Assembly: GCA_003213515.1 (NCBI GenBank) | Contig: QCMV01000006.1 | Location: forward strand, 28,638-92,637 | Source: Pelagibacteraceae bacterium AG-422-N09 | Lineage (GTDB): Bacteria > Pseudomonadota > Alphaproteobacteria > Pelagibacterales > AG-422-B15 | Direction: 5' to 3' | Length of the DNA: 64,000 nt | In this document: piece after piece, positions 30,503 to 40,376 of the stretch | Layout of the letters: the number at the start of each line of letters is the position of its first letter | Numbering within the stretch: position 1 is the first letter of the stretch | Translations under genes and position numbers: made by a program | The notes under the pieces: model-generated | Database searches by the model: none | What the model was told of the DNA's origin: nothing | The model's input: only the letters and a program-made list of their open reading frames with translations

Positions 30503-31461
30503 TTTTTCAAAAAATTCGCGATCTCTTTAAGCGCTTGCTTTGCCTCAGGTAAAAAACCAAATATTTGCCAAACATGAGGTAGATTGTTGTATACACTTAA
30601 AGTCACTTCATTGTTTCCATCTTTTATCTTAGACTCAAGATCCAGGGAGTCGCTATACAGTATTTCAATATCACTAACTTGTATCAAGGTTTTTGGATAG
30701 TTTGAGTATTTTGCAAATACTGGGGATATAAGAGGATTTTTATAATCTTGATTTGGGGCGTACCATTCTTTGACAGTTTTCTGCATAGAGAGCGACGTGT
30801 TTAACCAATTATCATAAGATAAATAAGGATCTAACTTTGAATTTTCCTTGATGCTTCTTCCTTTGCCAGTTAGGTCTGTCCATGGAGATAATAAAAATAG
30901 TTTTGAAGGTAATTTTTGATTTAGTTCTTGTAATTTTAATGTGCTGACCAAAGTTAAATTGCCACCAGCTGAGTCCCCTCCAAAATAAATACTTTCATTT
31001 TTAAATCCTCTTTCTAATAAGGCATTATAAGTGCTTATAGTTTCTTCGATTGCTTTAGGAAAATTACTTTCAGGTGATAATGAGTAATCAATAGCAAATA
31101 TTTGAATTGAAGACAATTTAGCTAATGTTATAAGCATATTTTGATGTGTCTCCGGTGATCCAGCTACATAACCTCCTCCATGAAGATAAAGTATACATTT
31201 TTCTTTATCGGAATTTTTATCTTTAAAATGTAAAGTTCTAGTTTCATTTAAATAAATTTCTTTAATATCGATAGATGATTTGCTTTTATTGAAGATTAAT
31301 TTTTGTAAAAGTTTAGAGCCTAGTGAACTATCTTGATCAACGTAACCTTCCTGGTTCATCAACTTTCTTGCTTCGATGTAGGATCTTTCTTCAACAGGAG
31401 GCTGAACATCTTTTACATATTTTTTAAGCATGAAGTTGAGTATTTTTGAGTGTATGCTCAT
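30499..31461 (-). CDS. Alpha/beta hydrolase, HSL-type esterase
   Basis: A 320-residue hydrolase of the hormone-sensitive-lipase family. The oxyanion motif HGGGYVAG starts at residue 94. The nucleophile is S164 in GGDSAGGN. The acid lies in the IEILYSDSLDLES region and the base is the His in NLPHVWQ. There is no signal peptide, so it is cytosolic. It is the last gene of rsmI-BON-gshB-esterase. Probably a carboxylesterase for short acyl esters; the substrate cannot be read from sequence. Confidence 0.82.
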   Translation of the reverse strand: MSIHSKILNFMLKKYVKDVQPPVEERSYIEARKLMNQEGYVDQDSSLGSKLLQKLIFNKSKSSIDIKEIYLNETRTLHFKDKNSDKEKCILYLHGGGYVAGSPETHQNMLITLAKLSSIQIFAIDYSLSPESNFPKAIEETISTYNALLERGFKNESIYFGGDSAGGNLTLVSTLKLQELNQKLPSKLFLLSPWTDLTGKGRSIKENSKLDPYLSYDNWLNTSLSMQKTVKEWYAPNQDYKNPLISPVFAKYSNYPKTLIQVSDIEILYSDSLDLESKIKDGNNEVTLSVYNNLPHVWQIFGFLPEAKQALKEIANFLKN

Positions 31462-31471
31462 ATCAAATTAT

Positions 31472-32401
31472 TTAGTTTTTTAAAAGCTGATCCCAAATTA
31501 TTTTTGATATATCAATCTTGTGAAGTTTTTTGATTTCTTGTATGCAGGTTGGTGACGTAACATTAATTTCCGTTAAATATTGACCAATTACATCAATGCC
31601 TACAAAAAAAAGTCCTTCATCTTTTAAAAATCCCTTGATTTCTCTACAAATATTTAAATCTTGTCTTGATATTTTGACTGCTTCGCAATTTCCTCCCACA
31701 TGAATATTTGAGCGTATTTCATTGTTCTTAGGTATCCTTCTCAAAGCTGCAATTGGTTCTCCATTGACAAGAATTATTCGTTTATCTCCATGTTTTATTT
31801 CTGGAAGAAATTTTTGAATTATAAATGGCTCTTTAAGCTGGTCTATGAAACGTTCGATGATTTGATTATAGTTTTCATCTTGTTTATCAAGTAAAAATAT
31901 ACTTTCGCCTCCATTGCCGTAGAGAGGTTTAATTACGCACTTTCCATTTTGTTTTATAAAATCATTTATTTCTTTTTTTTCTCTAGTGATAACTGTTGGG
32001 GGTATTATTCTTTTATAAGATAGCATTGAAATTTTTTCTGGTGCGTTTCTTATCCCATTTGGATGATTGATAAACTTAGTAGGTCCTTTTACTTGTTCTA
32101 AGAGATGCATAGAAGAAATGTATTCCATGTTATAAGGCGGATCCTGTCGAATGAAAACATAATTAAAATTATCAATCCTTACTTTTTTTGGATTACCAAT
32201 TACATAATTTTTTAATTTATTATCTTTAAAAGAAATTTCTCTAGCCTGAGCATATAGCAAATTATTTTTAAATGTCAGACTACTTGGTAAAAAATAAAAA
32301 TTCTTATTTTTTCTTTTTTGGGACTCTAGAATTAATGGTAAGGAACTATCAGTCTTAATATTAAGCTTATCAATTTCATCAATTTGAAAACCTACTTTCA
32401 T
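31472..32401 (-). CDS. gshB: Glutathione synthetase
   Basis: GshB joins gamma-glutamylcysteine and glycine using ATP. The ATP-grasp protein of 309 residues shows the FIRQDPPYNMEY segment, the KPLYGNGGESIF phosphate loop and a C-terminal EINVTSPTCIQEI metal site, all typical. It lies between the BON protein (5 nt) and the esterase (10 nt). gshA is not in the window. Confidence 0.93.
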   Translation of the reverse strand: MKVGFQIDEIDKLNIKTDSSLPLILESQKRKNKNFYFLPSSLTFKNNLLYAQAREISFKDNKLKNYVIGNPKKVRIDNFNYVFIRQDPPYNMEYISSMHLLEQVKGPTKFINHPNGIRNAPEKISMLSYKRIIPPTVITREKKEINDFIKQNGKCVIKPLYGNGGESIFLLDKQDENYNQIIERFIDQLKEPFIIQKFLPEIKHGDKRIILVNGEPIAALRRIPKNNEIRSNIHVGGNCEAVKISRQDLNICREIKGFLKDEGLFFVGIDVIGQYLTEINVTSPTCIQEIKKLHKIDISKIIWDQLLKN

Positions 32402-32406
32402 TTAAG

Positions 32407-32997
32407 TTAAAATTCATCAGTTTTAATTGAGATATAGTCAATCACTTCTTCAACACCATATACTTCTCTAGCAATATTTATTACTAAATCTCTTTCATCC
32501 TCGCTTCCAGCAATACCTATGATGTATACCAGCTTATTAACTGTCTCAATGCTATAATTTAATGAATTAACATTTTCATTCAGTATAAGTTTTCCTTTTA
32601 CCTTTGTGCTTATAACAAGATCATCAGCGAAGTTAATTATATTATCTGATTTTGATATTTGGATTTCATTGATAACAGTTTGCACCCCTTTTACTCCCCA
32701 GGCAATCCGTGTTGCTTCAATTTTTAGATCTATATTCTCTATTGTCCCGGTCAATAACACTCTTCCTTGTGATACCTCAACATCAATATTAAAAAATAAT
32801 TTTTCGTTTTGGTCAAAATATGTATTTTTTATTAAAGCTTTTATAATTGTATCATCAACAAACTCTCCAATTGATCTATCCTCTTGATTGACTGTTACTA
32901 CCTTTACAGCTGTGCCGGTTGCTACTTGTGCACAGTGAGCTATCAAGATAGAGGGTAAGATTATATAAACTAAAGTATAAACAAACTTAATGTGCAT
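32407..32997 (-). CDS. Double-BON-domain exported protein
   Basis: The first 22 residues are a hydrophobic export signal ending LIAHC. The histidine before the cysteine is unusual for a lipobox, so lipidation is uncertain. Two BON domains fill the rest, the first around residues 45-115 (ALIKNTYFDQNEKL to VNEIQI) and the second around 120-190. Relatives such as DolP/YraP act at the outer membrane in envelope integrity. Position between rsmI and gshB is common for this protein; the yraN gene often found here is missing. Confidence 0.8.
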   Translation of the reverse strand: MHIKFVYTLVYIILPSILIAHCAQVATGTAVKVVTVNQEDRSIGEFVDDTIIKALIKNTYFDQNEKLFFNIDVEVSQGRVLLTGTIENIDLKIEATRIAWGVKGVQTVINEIQISKSDNIINFADDLVISTKVKGKLILNENVNSLNYSIETVNKLVYIIGIAGSEDERDLVINIAREVYGVEEVIDYISIKTDEF

Positions 32998-33028
32998 TAT
33001 AAAAAATTATTATATATCAAAATTAATA

Positions 33029-33919
33029 TCATTGTTTATTTTTTATTAGTAGCTGATATACCTCTCTTTTTGAAAGATTAAAGAAAGTTGCAATAATTTT
33101 TGAAATTTTCGAAGTATTAAGCCCCGCAGCAATAAGTTGATCAGATAATATTGAAATTTCTTCATTTGAAATTTTATTTTCTTTACTGTGGTAAAGAGGC
33201 TTAACCACGAATGTTATCTCACCTAAAATTTTTTTTCTGTTTCTCAATTTTTCAATTACTTCTGTAATATTAGAGTTAATGATTTCCTCATTCTTTTTAG
33301 TTAATTCTCTTACAAATGTTATTTCACAACAACCATAATGATCATTGATAAAATTAAGTGTTTTTAGAATTCGCAGAGGTGATTCAAAAAATATTACTGC
33401 GCATTCAAGTTTTTTTATCAAATCCAATTCTTTTAGAGCTTCATTTTTATGTCTTGGAAAAAAACTTCTAAACATAAAAGATTTTTGAGCAAAACTTGAT
33501 AAAACATAGCTTGATATAGTTGCTGATGGGCCAGGTAATGAAAATACATTAATTTTTTTTTCGTCACAAATCTTTATAAGATCTGAACCAGGATCCGAAA
33601 TTATTGGCGTACCGGCATCAGATATTATTGCAATTGATAATCCCGCTTGTAATTTTTTTATTATTAGTGGAATAGAGTTTTTTGAGTTGAATTTATGAAA
33701 TGGTTTTAGTTGAGTTTTAATGCCATACTTATTCGTTAATTTTTTACTTATGCGAGTATCTTCACATAAGATTAAATCTACACATGAGAGAATTTTTAGA
33801 GATCGTAGGGTAATATCACCTAAATTCCCAATTGGAGTTGCCACAATGTATAATCCATTTTGAACCTTTTCGTATTCTAATAATTCATTAATATAATGAT
33901 TGTTTAATTTTATATTCAT
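33029..33919 (-). CDS. rsmI: 16S rRNA (cytidine(1402)-2'-O)-methyltransferase
   Basis: RsmI methylates the 2'-OH of C1402 in the decoding centre. The GLYIVATPIGNLGDITLRSL motif begins near residue 22. SDAGTPIISDPG and SLPGPSATISS follow, as expected for the tetrapyrrole-methylase fold. About 20 extra residues precede the conserved start, but no internal start codon is available. The ATG directly abuts the divergent ATG of the LpoA-like gene. Confidence 0.94.
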   Translation of the reverse strand: MNIKLNNHYINELLEYEKVQNGLYIVATPIGNLGDITLRSLKILSCVDLILCEDTRISKKLTNKYGIKTQLKPFHKFNSKNSIPLIIKKLQAGLSIAIISDAGTPIISDPGSDLIKICDEKKINVFSLPGPSATISSYVLSSFAQKSFMFRSFFPRHKNEALKELDLIKKLECAVIFFESPLRILKTLNFINDHYGCCEITFVRELTKKNEEIINSNITEVIEKLRNRKKILGEITFVVKPLYHSKENKISNEEISILSDQLIAAGLNTSKISKIIATFFNLSKREVYQLLIKNKQ

Positions 33920-35212
33920 ATGTATCTAAAAAAAAAAATTACACTGCTAATAGCTGTCTTTATGTTCATTGGCTTTCTAAGTTGTGAGACTCCAACTAAT
34001 TACCAAAATGAAACTACCACATATAATAAATCTATAAAATTAGATAATAAGAATATAAATAATAATTCTTTATCATCACAGATTTTGGATGAAGAAAAAG
34101 ATACTGCTCAAAGGGAATTTCTTAATATTGTTTTGATGCTCCCTTTAAGCGGTAAACATTATCAAATAGGTAAATCGTTATTAAACTCTGCTCAATTAGC
34201 AGTTGAAAAAAAAAATAATAAGAAAATTGTATTTACAATAATTGATACGGGTAATGAAGAACAGCTATTATCTCAATTATATAGCGTACTTGAAGATGAT
34301 ATAGATATAATTATCGGGCCAGTTTTCACAGATAAAGTAAATCAGGTCAGAGAGGTTACAAAAAATAAAGATATACCCATTGTTGCATTTTCTAATAATT
34401 CTAAAATACAAGACAACAGGTTATATGTATTTGGGCTTAAATTAGAAGATGAAATAAATGAATTATTAACCTATTCCATTAAGCGTAATTTAAAAAAATA
34501 TGCTGTATTAGTTCCAAGAAATGAATTTGGAAGTCGTGTTGAAAAAGAAATTAAACAGTTTCAGTCTAAAAATAATTTATCGACCTTTATCTTTACTTTC
34601 TATAATCCAAATTCTCCAGATTTTTATGATATTTCAAAGAATGTTTCTAATTTTGAAGAAAGAAAAGCTAATTTAGAAAAGAAAATTAAACAATTGGAAA
34701 ATGAAAATTCTGAAAAAGCTAAAGAAGAATTGAAGAGGTTAAAAAAATTAGATACTTATGGTGAATTAAATTTCGAAGCCTTGATAATTTTTGCACAAAA
34801 TTTTCAAGAGGTGTCAAACTTCAGCTCCATACTCCCATATTACGACGTAGATCCAAAAAAAGTGCAGTATATTGGTAGTTCATTGTGGGCTAAAAATTTA
34901 TCACTAAAAGAACCAGGTTTAGATAATGGATACTTCGCTTCACTTAACATAGATAATCGGAGAAAATTTGAGGATATGTATTTAGAAATTTTCAATTCTA
35001 AACCACACTCTTTAGCGGCGTTAAGTTATGATATTGTTGGACTCATCAGTAATCTTCATCAAGACAATAACAATTTCACAATAGAAAAGCTGCATAACTC
35101 CAATGGCTTTATTGGTATAAACGGATGGTTTAAAATGACTTCAAATGGCAATGTCTCACGTCAACCAAAAATATATAAGATAAAGAATCAAAAATTTAGT
35201 CTTTTAAATTAA
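33920..35212 (+). CDS. LpoA-like lipoprotein, penicillin-binding-protein activator family
   Basis: A 430-residue exported protein with a signal ending FLSC (lipid-attachment cysteine C22). A periplasmic-binding-protein fold follows (VLMPLSGKHYQIGKSLLNSAQLAVE and DIIIGPVF), as in LpoA and alphaproteobacterial penicillin-binding-protein activators. A strongly charged predicted coiled coil of about 40 residues (around 245-285) is inserted between the two lobes. The rsmI neighbour is typical. Role: likely stimulates peptidoglycan synthases from the outer membrane; inferred from family and context. Confidence 0.78.
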   Translation: MYLKKKITLLIAVFMFIGFLSCETPTNYQNETTTYNKSIKLDNKNINNNSLSSQILDEEKDTAQREFLNIVLMLPLSGKHYQIGKSLLNSAQLAVEKKNNKKIVFTIIDTGNEEQLLSQLYSVLEDDIDIIIGPVFTDKVNQVREVTKNKDIPIVAFSNNSKIQDNRLYVFGLKLEDEINELLTYSIKRNLKKYAVLVPRNEFGSRVEKEIKQFQSKNNLSTFIFTFYNPNSPDFYDISKNVSNFEERKANLEKKIKQLENENSEKAKEELKRLKKLDTYGELNFEALIIFAQNFQEVSNFSSILPYYDVDPKKVQYIGSSLWAKNLSLKEPGLDNGYFASLNIDNRRKFEDMYLEIFNSKPHSLAALSYDIVGLISNLHQDNNNFTIEKLHNSNGFIGINGWFKMTSNGNVSRQPKIYKIKNQKFSLLN

Positions 35213-35823
35213 TCTGTAAATCTTTCTAAATACGTTTTCATTTTTTTAAATGCTATTGATCGATGACTTATTCTTTCCTTATAATCAAAATTCATTTCAC
35301 CAAATGTTTTTTTATAACCAATTGGTACAAAAATAGGATCATATCCGAAACCATTTTTGCCTAGAGGGGGAAATTGAACATGTCCATATTTTTTTCCTTC
35401 GAATACTCTGTAATTATTATCTGGAAAATAAATGGATAAAGCACAACAAAAAAAAGCTTTTCGAGAGCTCTTGTTTACATAATTATTTTTATAAATTTTT
35501 TGGTGTATTTTTCTGATTGCCGTGTTGAAATTTTTATCCTTTCCTGCCCACCTGGCTGAATATATTCCAGGCTGATTACCAAGCGATAAAATACAGAGGC
35601 CACTATCGTCAGCTATGGCAGGAATGCCAGATTTTTTGGCAGCATTCTTTGATTTTATTAGAGAATTTTCTTTAAAAGTTTTTCCGTTTTCGATTGGTTC
35701 ATTGATACAAAATTTTTTTGCAGAGTAAATTTTGAATCCCATTGGCTTTAATAAAGATCTGATTTCTCTTACTTTTCCTTCGTTATGACTTGCAATAACT
35801 ATTTCTTTTATATTTTTAATCAC
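35209..35823 (-). CDS. rdgB: RdgB/HAM1-family dITP/XTP pyrophosphatase
   Basis: House-cleaning enzyme that hydrolyses non-canonical purine nucleoside triphosphates such as dITP and XTP. The motifs IVIASHNEGKVREIRSLL, ADDSGLCI, ARWAGKD and the C-terminal SHRSIAF are present in 204 residues. It overlaps rph by 8 nt, the common rph-rdgB pair, and its stop interlocks with that of the convergent lipoprotein gene. Confidence 0.95.
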   Translation of the reverse strand: MIKNIKEIVIASHNEGKVREIRSLLKPMGFKIYSAKKFCINEPIENGKTFKENSLIKSKNAAKKSGIPAIADDSGLCILSLGNQPGIYSARWAGKDKNFNTAIRKIHQKIYKNNYVNKSSRKAFFCCALSIYFPDNNYRVFEGKKYGHVQFPPLGKNGFGYDPIFVPIGYKKTFGEMNFDYKERISHRSIAFKKMKTYLERFTD

Positions 35824-36529
35824 TTAAACTTTGTTTTTGCATTTGGATGATCTCAGAGATCCCTGATTTCGCAAGTTCTAACATTGAATTAAATGACCTC
35901 TCCTCACAAAGCTTTTTTTCCGAAGTCATCTGTACTTCAACTAATTTACCACTTTCTGTTATTACAAAATTTGCATCCACTTCAGCATTTTGATCTTCTT
36001 CAAAATCTAAGTCTAAATAAGGCTCACCATTTATAATTCCACAGCTGATTGCGGCAACATATTCACTAATTGGATTTTTTTTTATAATTTTTTTATTAAG
36101 CATATGATTTATGCATAATTGAAGTGCGATAAATGATCCTGAGATTGAAGCGGTTCTTGTTCCTCCATCTGCTTGAATAACATCACAATCTATTATTATT
36201 TGTAATTCTCTTAGATCTTCTAAATTAACTATAGATCTTAATGATCTTCCAATTAATCTTTGTATTTCCTGTGTTCTACCAGATTGTTTACCTTTTGCGG
36301 CCTCTCTAGACATTCTCTCAGAAGTTGATCTTGGTAACATACCGTATTCTGCTGTTACCCACCCAGTCTCTGAATTTTTTAACCATCTTGGTAAATTTCT
36401 ATCAAGCGACGCACTGCAGATCACATGCGTATCTCCACATTTAATTAAGCATGAGCCTTCCGGATTGCTAGAAAAATTAGGAATTATTTCTATATCTCTT
36501 AATTGATTAATATTTCTATTATTTCTCAT
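35816..36529 (-). CDS. rph: Ribonuclease PH
   Basis: RNase PH trims tRNA 3' ends phosphorolytically. The 237-residue protein has the GWVTAEYGMLPRST segment, R-rich GRTQEIQRLIGRSLR and the DCDVIQADGGTRTASI catalytic region, all normal. It is divergent from grpE with a 59-nt gap. The heat-shock repressor gene hrcA, often located between rph and grpE in alphaproteobacteria, is absent. Confidence 0.96.
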   Translation of the reverse strand: MRNNRNINQLRDIEIIPNFSSNPEGSCLIKCGDTHVICSASLDRNLPRWLKNSETGWVTAEYGMLPRSTSERMSREAAKGKQSGRTQEIQRLIGRSLRSIVNLEDLRELQIIIDCDVIQADGGTRTASISGSFIALQLCINHMLNKKIIKKNPISEYVAAISCGIINGEPYLDLDFEEDQNAEVDANFVITESGKLVEVQMTSEKKLCEERSFNSMLELAKSGISEIIQMQKQSLSD

Positions 36530-36552
36530 TGAGTGATAAATTATACTATGTA

Positions 36553-36581
36553 TTGACGAAAATAATATAGATCATTACATA
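36553..36581 (+). promoter_or_regulatory. Candidate grpE promoter giving a leaderless mRNA
   Basis: TTGACG (36553-36558) and TACATA (36576-36581) are 17 nt apart. Transcription would begin at about 36588, the base before the grpE ATG, and no Shine-Dalgarno precedes that ATG. The two facts fit together, but both rest on pattern reading only. Confidence 0.4.
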
Positions 36582-36588
36582 ATTAAAT

Positions 36589-37143
36589 ATGGCCAAAAAT
36601 AAAAATAAAAAAAATTTAAACCCTAAGCCAGCCAAATTAGATAAAAATTCTGAGGTAAAAACAGAAGGAGCGGGTGCTGATGATATTGATAAGCTTAAAG
36701 AGATAGAAAGTAGGCTTCTAACCAGCCTGGCTGAAAATGAAAATCTAAGAAAAAGATTTGATAGAGAGAAAGAGGACTTAAGCAATTATGTGATTTCAAA
36801 TTTCGCAAAAGAGATACTATCGGTTCTCGATAATCTCCAAAGAGCTATAGCTTCAGTTAAAGTTGAAGAAGTAAAAGAAAAATCAGACAGTCTTTCACAA
36901 CTATTCGAGGGAATTGAACTTACCGAAAAACAAATTATATCTACTTTTGAAAGATTTAAGATTGAACAAATTAAATCACTGGGTGAGCAATTTGATCCAA
37001 ATATCCACCAAGCAATGTTTGAAGTTGAAAAGGATGATCAAGAAGTAGGAACTGTTGCTGAGGTCGTTCAAGAGGGATACAAAATTGGAGATAGACTGCT
37101 AAGACCAGCACTAGTAGGCGTGGTAAAGAAAAAAAATAAATAA
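36589..37143 (+). CDS. grpE: GrpE, nucleotide exchange factor for DnaK
   Basis: GrpE releases ADP from DnaK. The first 40 residues are lysine-rich and disordered, followed by a long dimerisation helix with the ENLRKRFDREKED motif. The C-terminal beta domain has the FDPNIHQAMFEVE and GYKIGDRLLRPALVGV signatures. Length is 184 residues. No Shine-Dalgarno is visible before the ATG. Confidence 0.94.
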   Translation: MAKNKNKKNLNPKPAKLDKNSEVKTEGAGADDIDKLKEIESRLLTSLAENENLRKRFDREKEDLSNYVISNFAKEILSVLDNLQRAIASVKVEEVKEKSDSLSQLFEGIELTEKQIISTFERFKIEQIKSLGEQFDPNIHQAMFEVEKDDQEVGTVAEVVQEGYKIGDRLLRPALVGVVKKKNK

Positions 37144-37204
37144 TATCAATAGGATAGTATAATAATAATTATCAACTTCATTTTACTCTTTTTTTAAGCA
37201 AGGG

Positions 37205-37234
37205 GTTGTACTGCAAAATCAACTACCCATATAT
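37205..37234 (+). promoter_or_regulatory. Sigma-32-like heat-shock promoter for dnaK
   Basis: A GTTGTAC element at 37205-37211 and an ACCCATATAT element at 37225-37234 resemble the RpoH -35 (CTTGAA) and -10 (CCCCAT) boxes with a spacer of about 14 nt. It lies about 30 nt upstream of the dnaK ATG. The gap contains no CIRCE repeat. Confidence 0.55.
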
Positions 37235-37262
37235 AGAACACAGATCAATTCAGAGTAAGAAT

Positions 37263-39188
37263 ATGGCAAAAGTAATAGGAATAGATTTAGGGACTACAAA
37301 TAGTTGTATCTCGATAATGGATGGTAAGGACCCTAAGGTTATTGAAAATGCTGAAGGATCTAGAACTACGCCTTCTATTATAAGTTTTGGAAGTGATGAA
37401 GAAAAATTGGTTGGACAACCTGCAAAAAGGCAAGGTGTCACAAACCCCGAAAATACATTTTTTGCGATCAAGAGACTTATAGGTAGGTCTTTCGAAGACC
37501 CAATGGTCAAAAAAGATGCTGACATGGTGCCTTTCAAAATCATTAAATCTGAAAATGGTGATGCATGGGTAGAGTCAGGATCTGAAAAATATTCACCATC
37601 TCAAATTTCTGCCTTTGTACTTCAAAAATTAAAAGAAGATGCGGAAAGGTATTTAGGAGAAAAAGTTGAAAAAGCAGTCATCACTGTTCCTGCTTACTTT
37701 AATGATGCTCAAAGACAAGCTACTAAAGATGCTGGTAAAATAGCTGGACTTGAGGTTGAAAGAATAGTCAATGAGCCAACTGCTGCTGCACTAGCATATG
37801 GTTTAGATAAGAAGGATGGCAAAACTATTGCTGTATATGATTTAGGTGGTGGTACTTTTGATATTTCAATTTTAGAAATTGGTGATGGAGTTTTTGAAGT
37901 AAAGTCAACTAATGGTGATACATTTTTAGGTGGTGAGGACTTTGACACTCGTCTCTTAAATTATCTTGCTGAAGAATTTAAGAAAGAAAATAATATTGAC
38001 CTTACTCAGGATAAATTAGCACTCCAAAGATTGAAAGAATCTGCTGAGAAGGCTAAGATCGAATTATCATCAACATCTCAAACAGAAATTAATTTACCAT
38101 TTATTACAGCTGATCAATCAGGTCCTAAGCATTTAAATATCAAGGTGACAAGAGCAAAGCTTGAAACGCTTGTTGATGATTTAATTGAAAAAACTATTAA
38201 TCCATGTGATGCCGCTCTTAAGGATGCCGGTTTGAGTGCGGGTGAAATTGACGAGGTAGTCTTGGTTGGTGGAATGACAAGAATGCCAAAAGTTATAGAA
38301 ACTGTAAAAAACTTTTTTGGTAAAGAACCAAATAAAGGAGTGAACCCAGATGAAGTTGTTGCACAAGGTGCAGCTATTCAAGCTGGTATTCTTCAAGGGG
38401 ATGTTAAGGATGTATTACTGCTTGATGTTACACCTCTATCCCTTGGTATTGAAACTCTTGGTGGCGTCTTTACAAAATTAATTGATAAAAATACAACAAT
38501 TCCAACAAAAAAAAGTCAGGTCTTTTCGACCGCTGATGACAATCAAACTGCTGTAACAATACGAGTGTGTCAGGGTGAGAGAGAAATGGCTGCTGATAAT
38601 AAATTACTTGGTAACTTTGACTTAGTAGGCATACCACCTGCGCCTAGGGGTGTTCCTCAAATTGAAGTAACATTTGATATTGACGCTAATGGAATTGTAA
38701 ATGTGTCTGCAAAAGACAAAGGTACAGGAAAAGAACAACAAATTAAAATACAAGCATCAGGTGGTTTGAGTGAAGAAGAGATCGACAAGATGGTTAAGGA
38801 AGCTGAAGCCAACTCGGAAGCAGATAAGAAAAAGCGAGAAGGCGTTGATGTTAAAAACCAAGCAGACACAATGATACACTCTGCCGAGAAAAATCTAAAA
38901 GAATTTGGTGATAAGGTTTCTGAGCAAGAAAAGACTACAATTGAAAATGATATTAAGGCTTTAAAAGAAGCTGTCGCTTCAGATGACACTGATAAGATTA
39001 AAAGTGGACTTGAAGCATTAACTCAATCGTCTATGAAATTAGGTGAAGCAATGTATAAGGCTCAACAACAAGATGCTCCTAATCCAAAAGAGTCATCTGA
39101 CAATACAACTGCTGGATCTGACCAGAATAATGAGAAAGTTGTTGATGCTGAATTCGAGGAAGTTAAAGAAGATAATAAGCAATCGTAA
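37263..39188 (+). CDS. dnaK: Chaperone DnaK (Hsp70)
   Basis: Hsp70 chaperone of 641 residues. The ATPase domain (to about 385) begins [15 protein letters not shown] and has the [13 protein letters not shown] and [10 protein letters not shown] signatures. The linker [16 protein letters not shown] leads into the substrate-binding domain and lid, with an acidic tail. The frame is open 19 codons further upstream, but the ATG at 37263 gives the universal N-terminus and the likely promoter lies in that extension. dnaJ follows 12 nt later. Confidence 0.98.
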   Translation: MAKVIGIDLGTTNSCISIMDGKDPKVIENAEGSRTTPSIISFGSDEEKLVGQPAKRQGVTNPENTFFAIKRLIGRSFEDPMVKKDADMVPFKIIKSENGDAWVESGSEKYSPSQISAFVLQKLKEDAERYLGEKVEKAVITVPAYFNDAQRQATKDAGKIAGLEVERIVNEPTAAALAYGLDKKDGKTIAVYDLGGGTFDISILEIGDGVFEVKSTNGDTFLGGEDFDTRLLNYLAEEFKKENNIDLTQDKLALQRLKESAEKAKIELSSTSQTEINLPFITADQSGPKHLNIKVTRAKLETLVDDLIEKTINPCDAALKDAGLSAGEIDEVVLVGGMTRMPKVIETVKNFFGKEPNKGVNPDEVVAQGAAIQAGILQGDVKDVLLLDVTPLSLGIETLGGVFTKLIDKNTTIPTKKSQVFSTADDNQTAVTIRVCQGEREMAADNKLLGNFDLVGIPPAPRGVPQIEVTFDIDANGIVNVSAKDKGTGKEQQIKIQASGGLSEEEIDKMVKEAEANSEADKKKREGVDVKNQADTMIHSAEKNLKEFGDKVSEQEKTTIENDIKALKEAVASDDTDKIKSGLEALTQSSMKLGEAMYKAQQQDAPNPKESSDNTTAGSDQNNEKVVDAEFEEVKEDNKQS

Positions 39189-39200
39189 GCAGGTAAGCTT

Positions 39201-40337
39201 ATGTCAAAAAGAGACTATTATGAAGTTCTTGGTGTTTCCAAGTCAGCTGATGATTCTGAAATAAAAAAAGCCTACAGAAAATTAGCAATGAAATATCATC
39301 CTGATCGTAATCAGGGTGATGCAGATGCGGAAATTAAATTCAAAGAGGCGAGTGAGGCATACGCTGTACTTCATGATAAAGAAAAACGTTCAGCTTACGA
39401 CCAGTTTGGTCATGCGGCGGTGGATGGTAATACAGGCCAAGGCGGTTTTGGTTTTGATTTTAATTCATCAGCTTTTCAAGATATTTTTGAGGACTTTTTT
39501 GGAGACTCATCCTTTTTTGGTGGTGGAGGAAATCGTAGAAGAAAATCAAATAATCGTGGCTCAGACTTAAGATATGATATTACTGTTAGCCTTGAGGAAG
39601 CGTTTAATGGTAAAAAATTTAAAGTAAAAATTCCAACTCAAGTTCAATGCGATTCTTGTTCAGGCTCTGGCGCATCTCAAGGAAGTCAGCCAGTAACTTG
39701 CCAGTCATGTGGAGGAAGGGGACAGATTCGCTCGCAGCAGGGTTTTTTCTCAATTCAACAAACTTGTCCAACTTGTCAGGGAAGTGGTTCAACTATTTCA
39801 GATCCATGCAGACCATGTAACGGAACTGGAAGAACGCAGAAAACAAAGAGTTTGATGGTGAAAATACCAAAAGGCGTTGATGACGGTTCTAGAATAAGAC
39901 TATCTGGAGAAGGTGAAGCGGGTCTAAACGGCGGGCAGCAGGGGGACTTATATATATTTGTAAATGTAAATGAGCACGAAATATTTGCTCGTGAGAATGA
40001 AAATTTATTTGCTGAGGTCCCAATATCTATGGTTGATGCTGCTGTTGGCGGCGCTATTGACATACCGACAATAGATGGCGGTAAAGCAAGGCTAAAAATA
40101 CCTCAAGGTACTCAATCTGGTGACCAATTCAGATTAAAATCAAAAGGCATGCCTAATGTTCGCAACGGTTATTTAGGTGATTTGTATATTCAGGCAAAAG
40201 TTGAAACACCAGTAAATTTAAGTAAGAAGCAAATTGAAATATTGAAATCCTTTCAAGAAACCAGTGATCAAAATGAGAGTCCTTTAGCATCGGCATTTTT
40301 TAAAAAAGCTAAGAATTTTTGGAAAACAAAAGCTTAA
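39201..40337 (+). CDS. dnaJ: Chaperone DnaJ (Hsp40)
   Basis: Type A J-protein that delivers substrates to DnaK. The J domain has YHPDRNQGD (HPD motif, near residue 33). A G/F-rich segment follows at about 75-115. Four CxxCxGxG zinc repeats lie around 150-215 ([32 protein letters not shown]). The C-terminal substrate domains complete 378 residues. It forms the dnaK-dnaJ pair; dapB follows by 39 nt, a common alphaproteobacterial order. Confidence 0.97.
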   Translation: MSKRDYYEVLGVSKSADDSEIKKAYRKLAMKYHPDRNQGDADAEIKFKEASEAYAVLHDKEKRSAYDQFGHAAVDGNTGQGGFGFDFNSSAFQDIFEDFFGDSSFFGGGGNRRRKSNNRGSDLRYDITVSLEEAFNGKKFKVKIPTQVQCDSCSGSGASQGSQPVTCQSCGGRGQIRSQQGFFSIQQTCPTCQGSGSTISDPCRPCNGTGRTQKTKSLMVKIPKGVDDGSRIRLSGEGEAGLNGGQQGDLYIFVNVNEHEIFARENENLFAEVPISMVDAAVGGAIDIPTIDGGKARLKIPQGTQSGDQFRLKSKGMPNVRNGYLGDLYIQAKVETPVNLSKKQIEILKSFQETSDQNESPLASAFFKKAKNFWKTKA

Positions 40338-40376
40338 AAAACTTACTTTTTCAATTATTTCGATTATCCTAAATTA

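Noticed and set aside
37206..37262. N-terminal extension of DnaK
   Set aside because: The universal DnaK start is at 37263 and the upstream codons overlap the likely heat-shock promoter.
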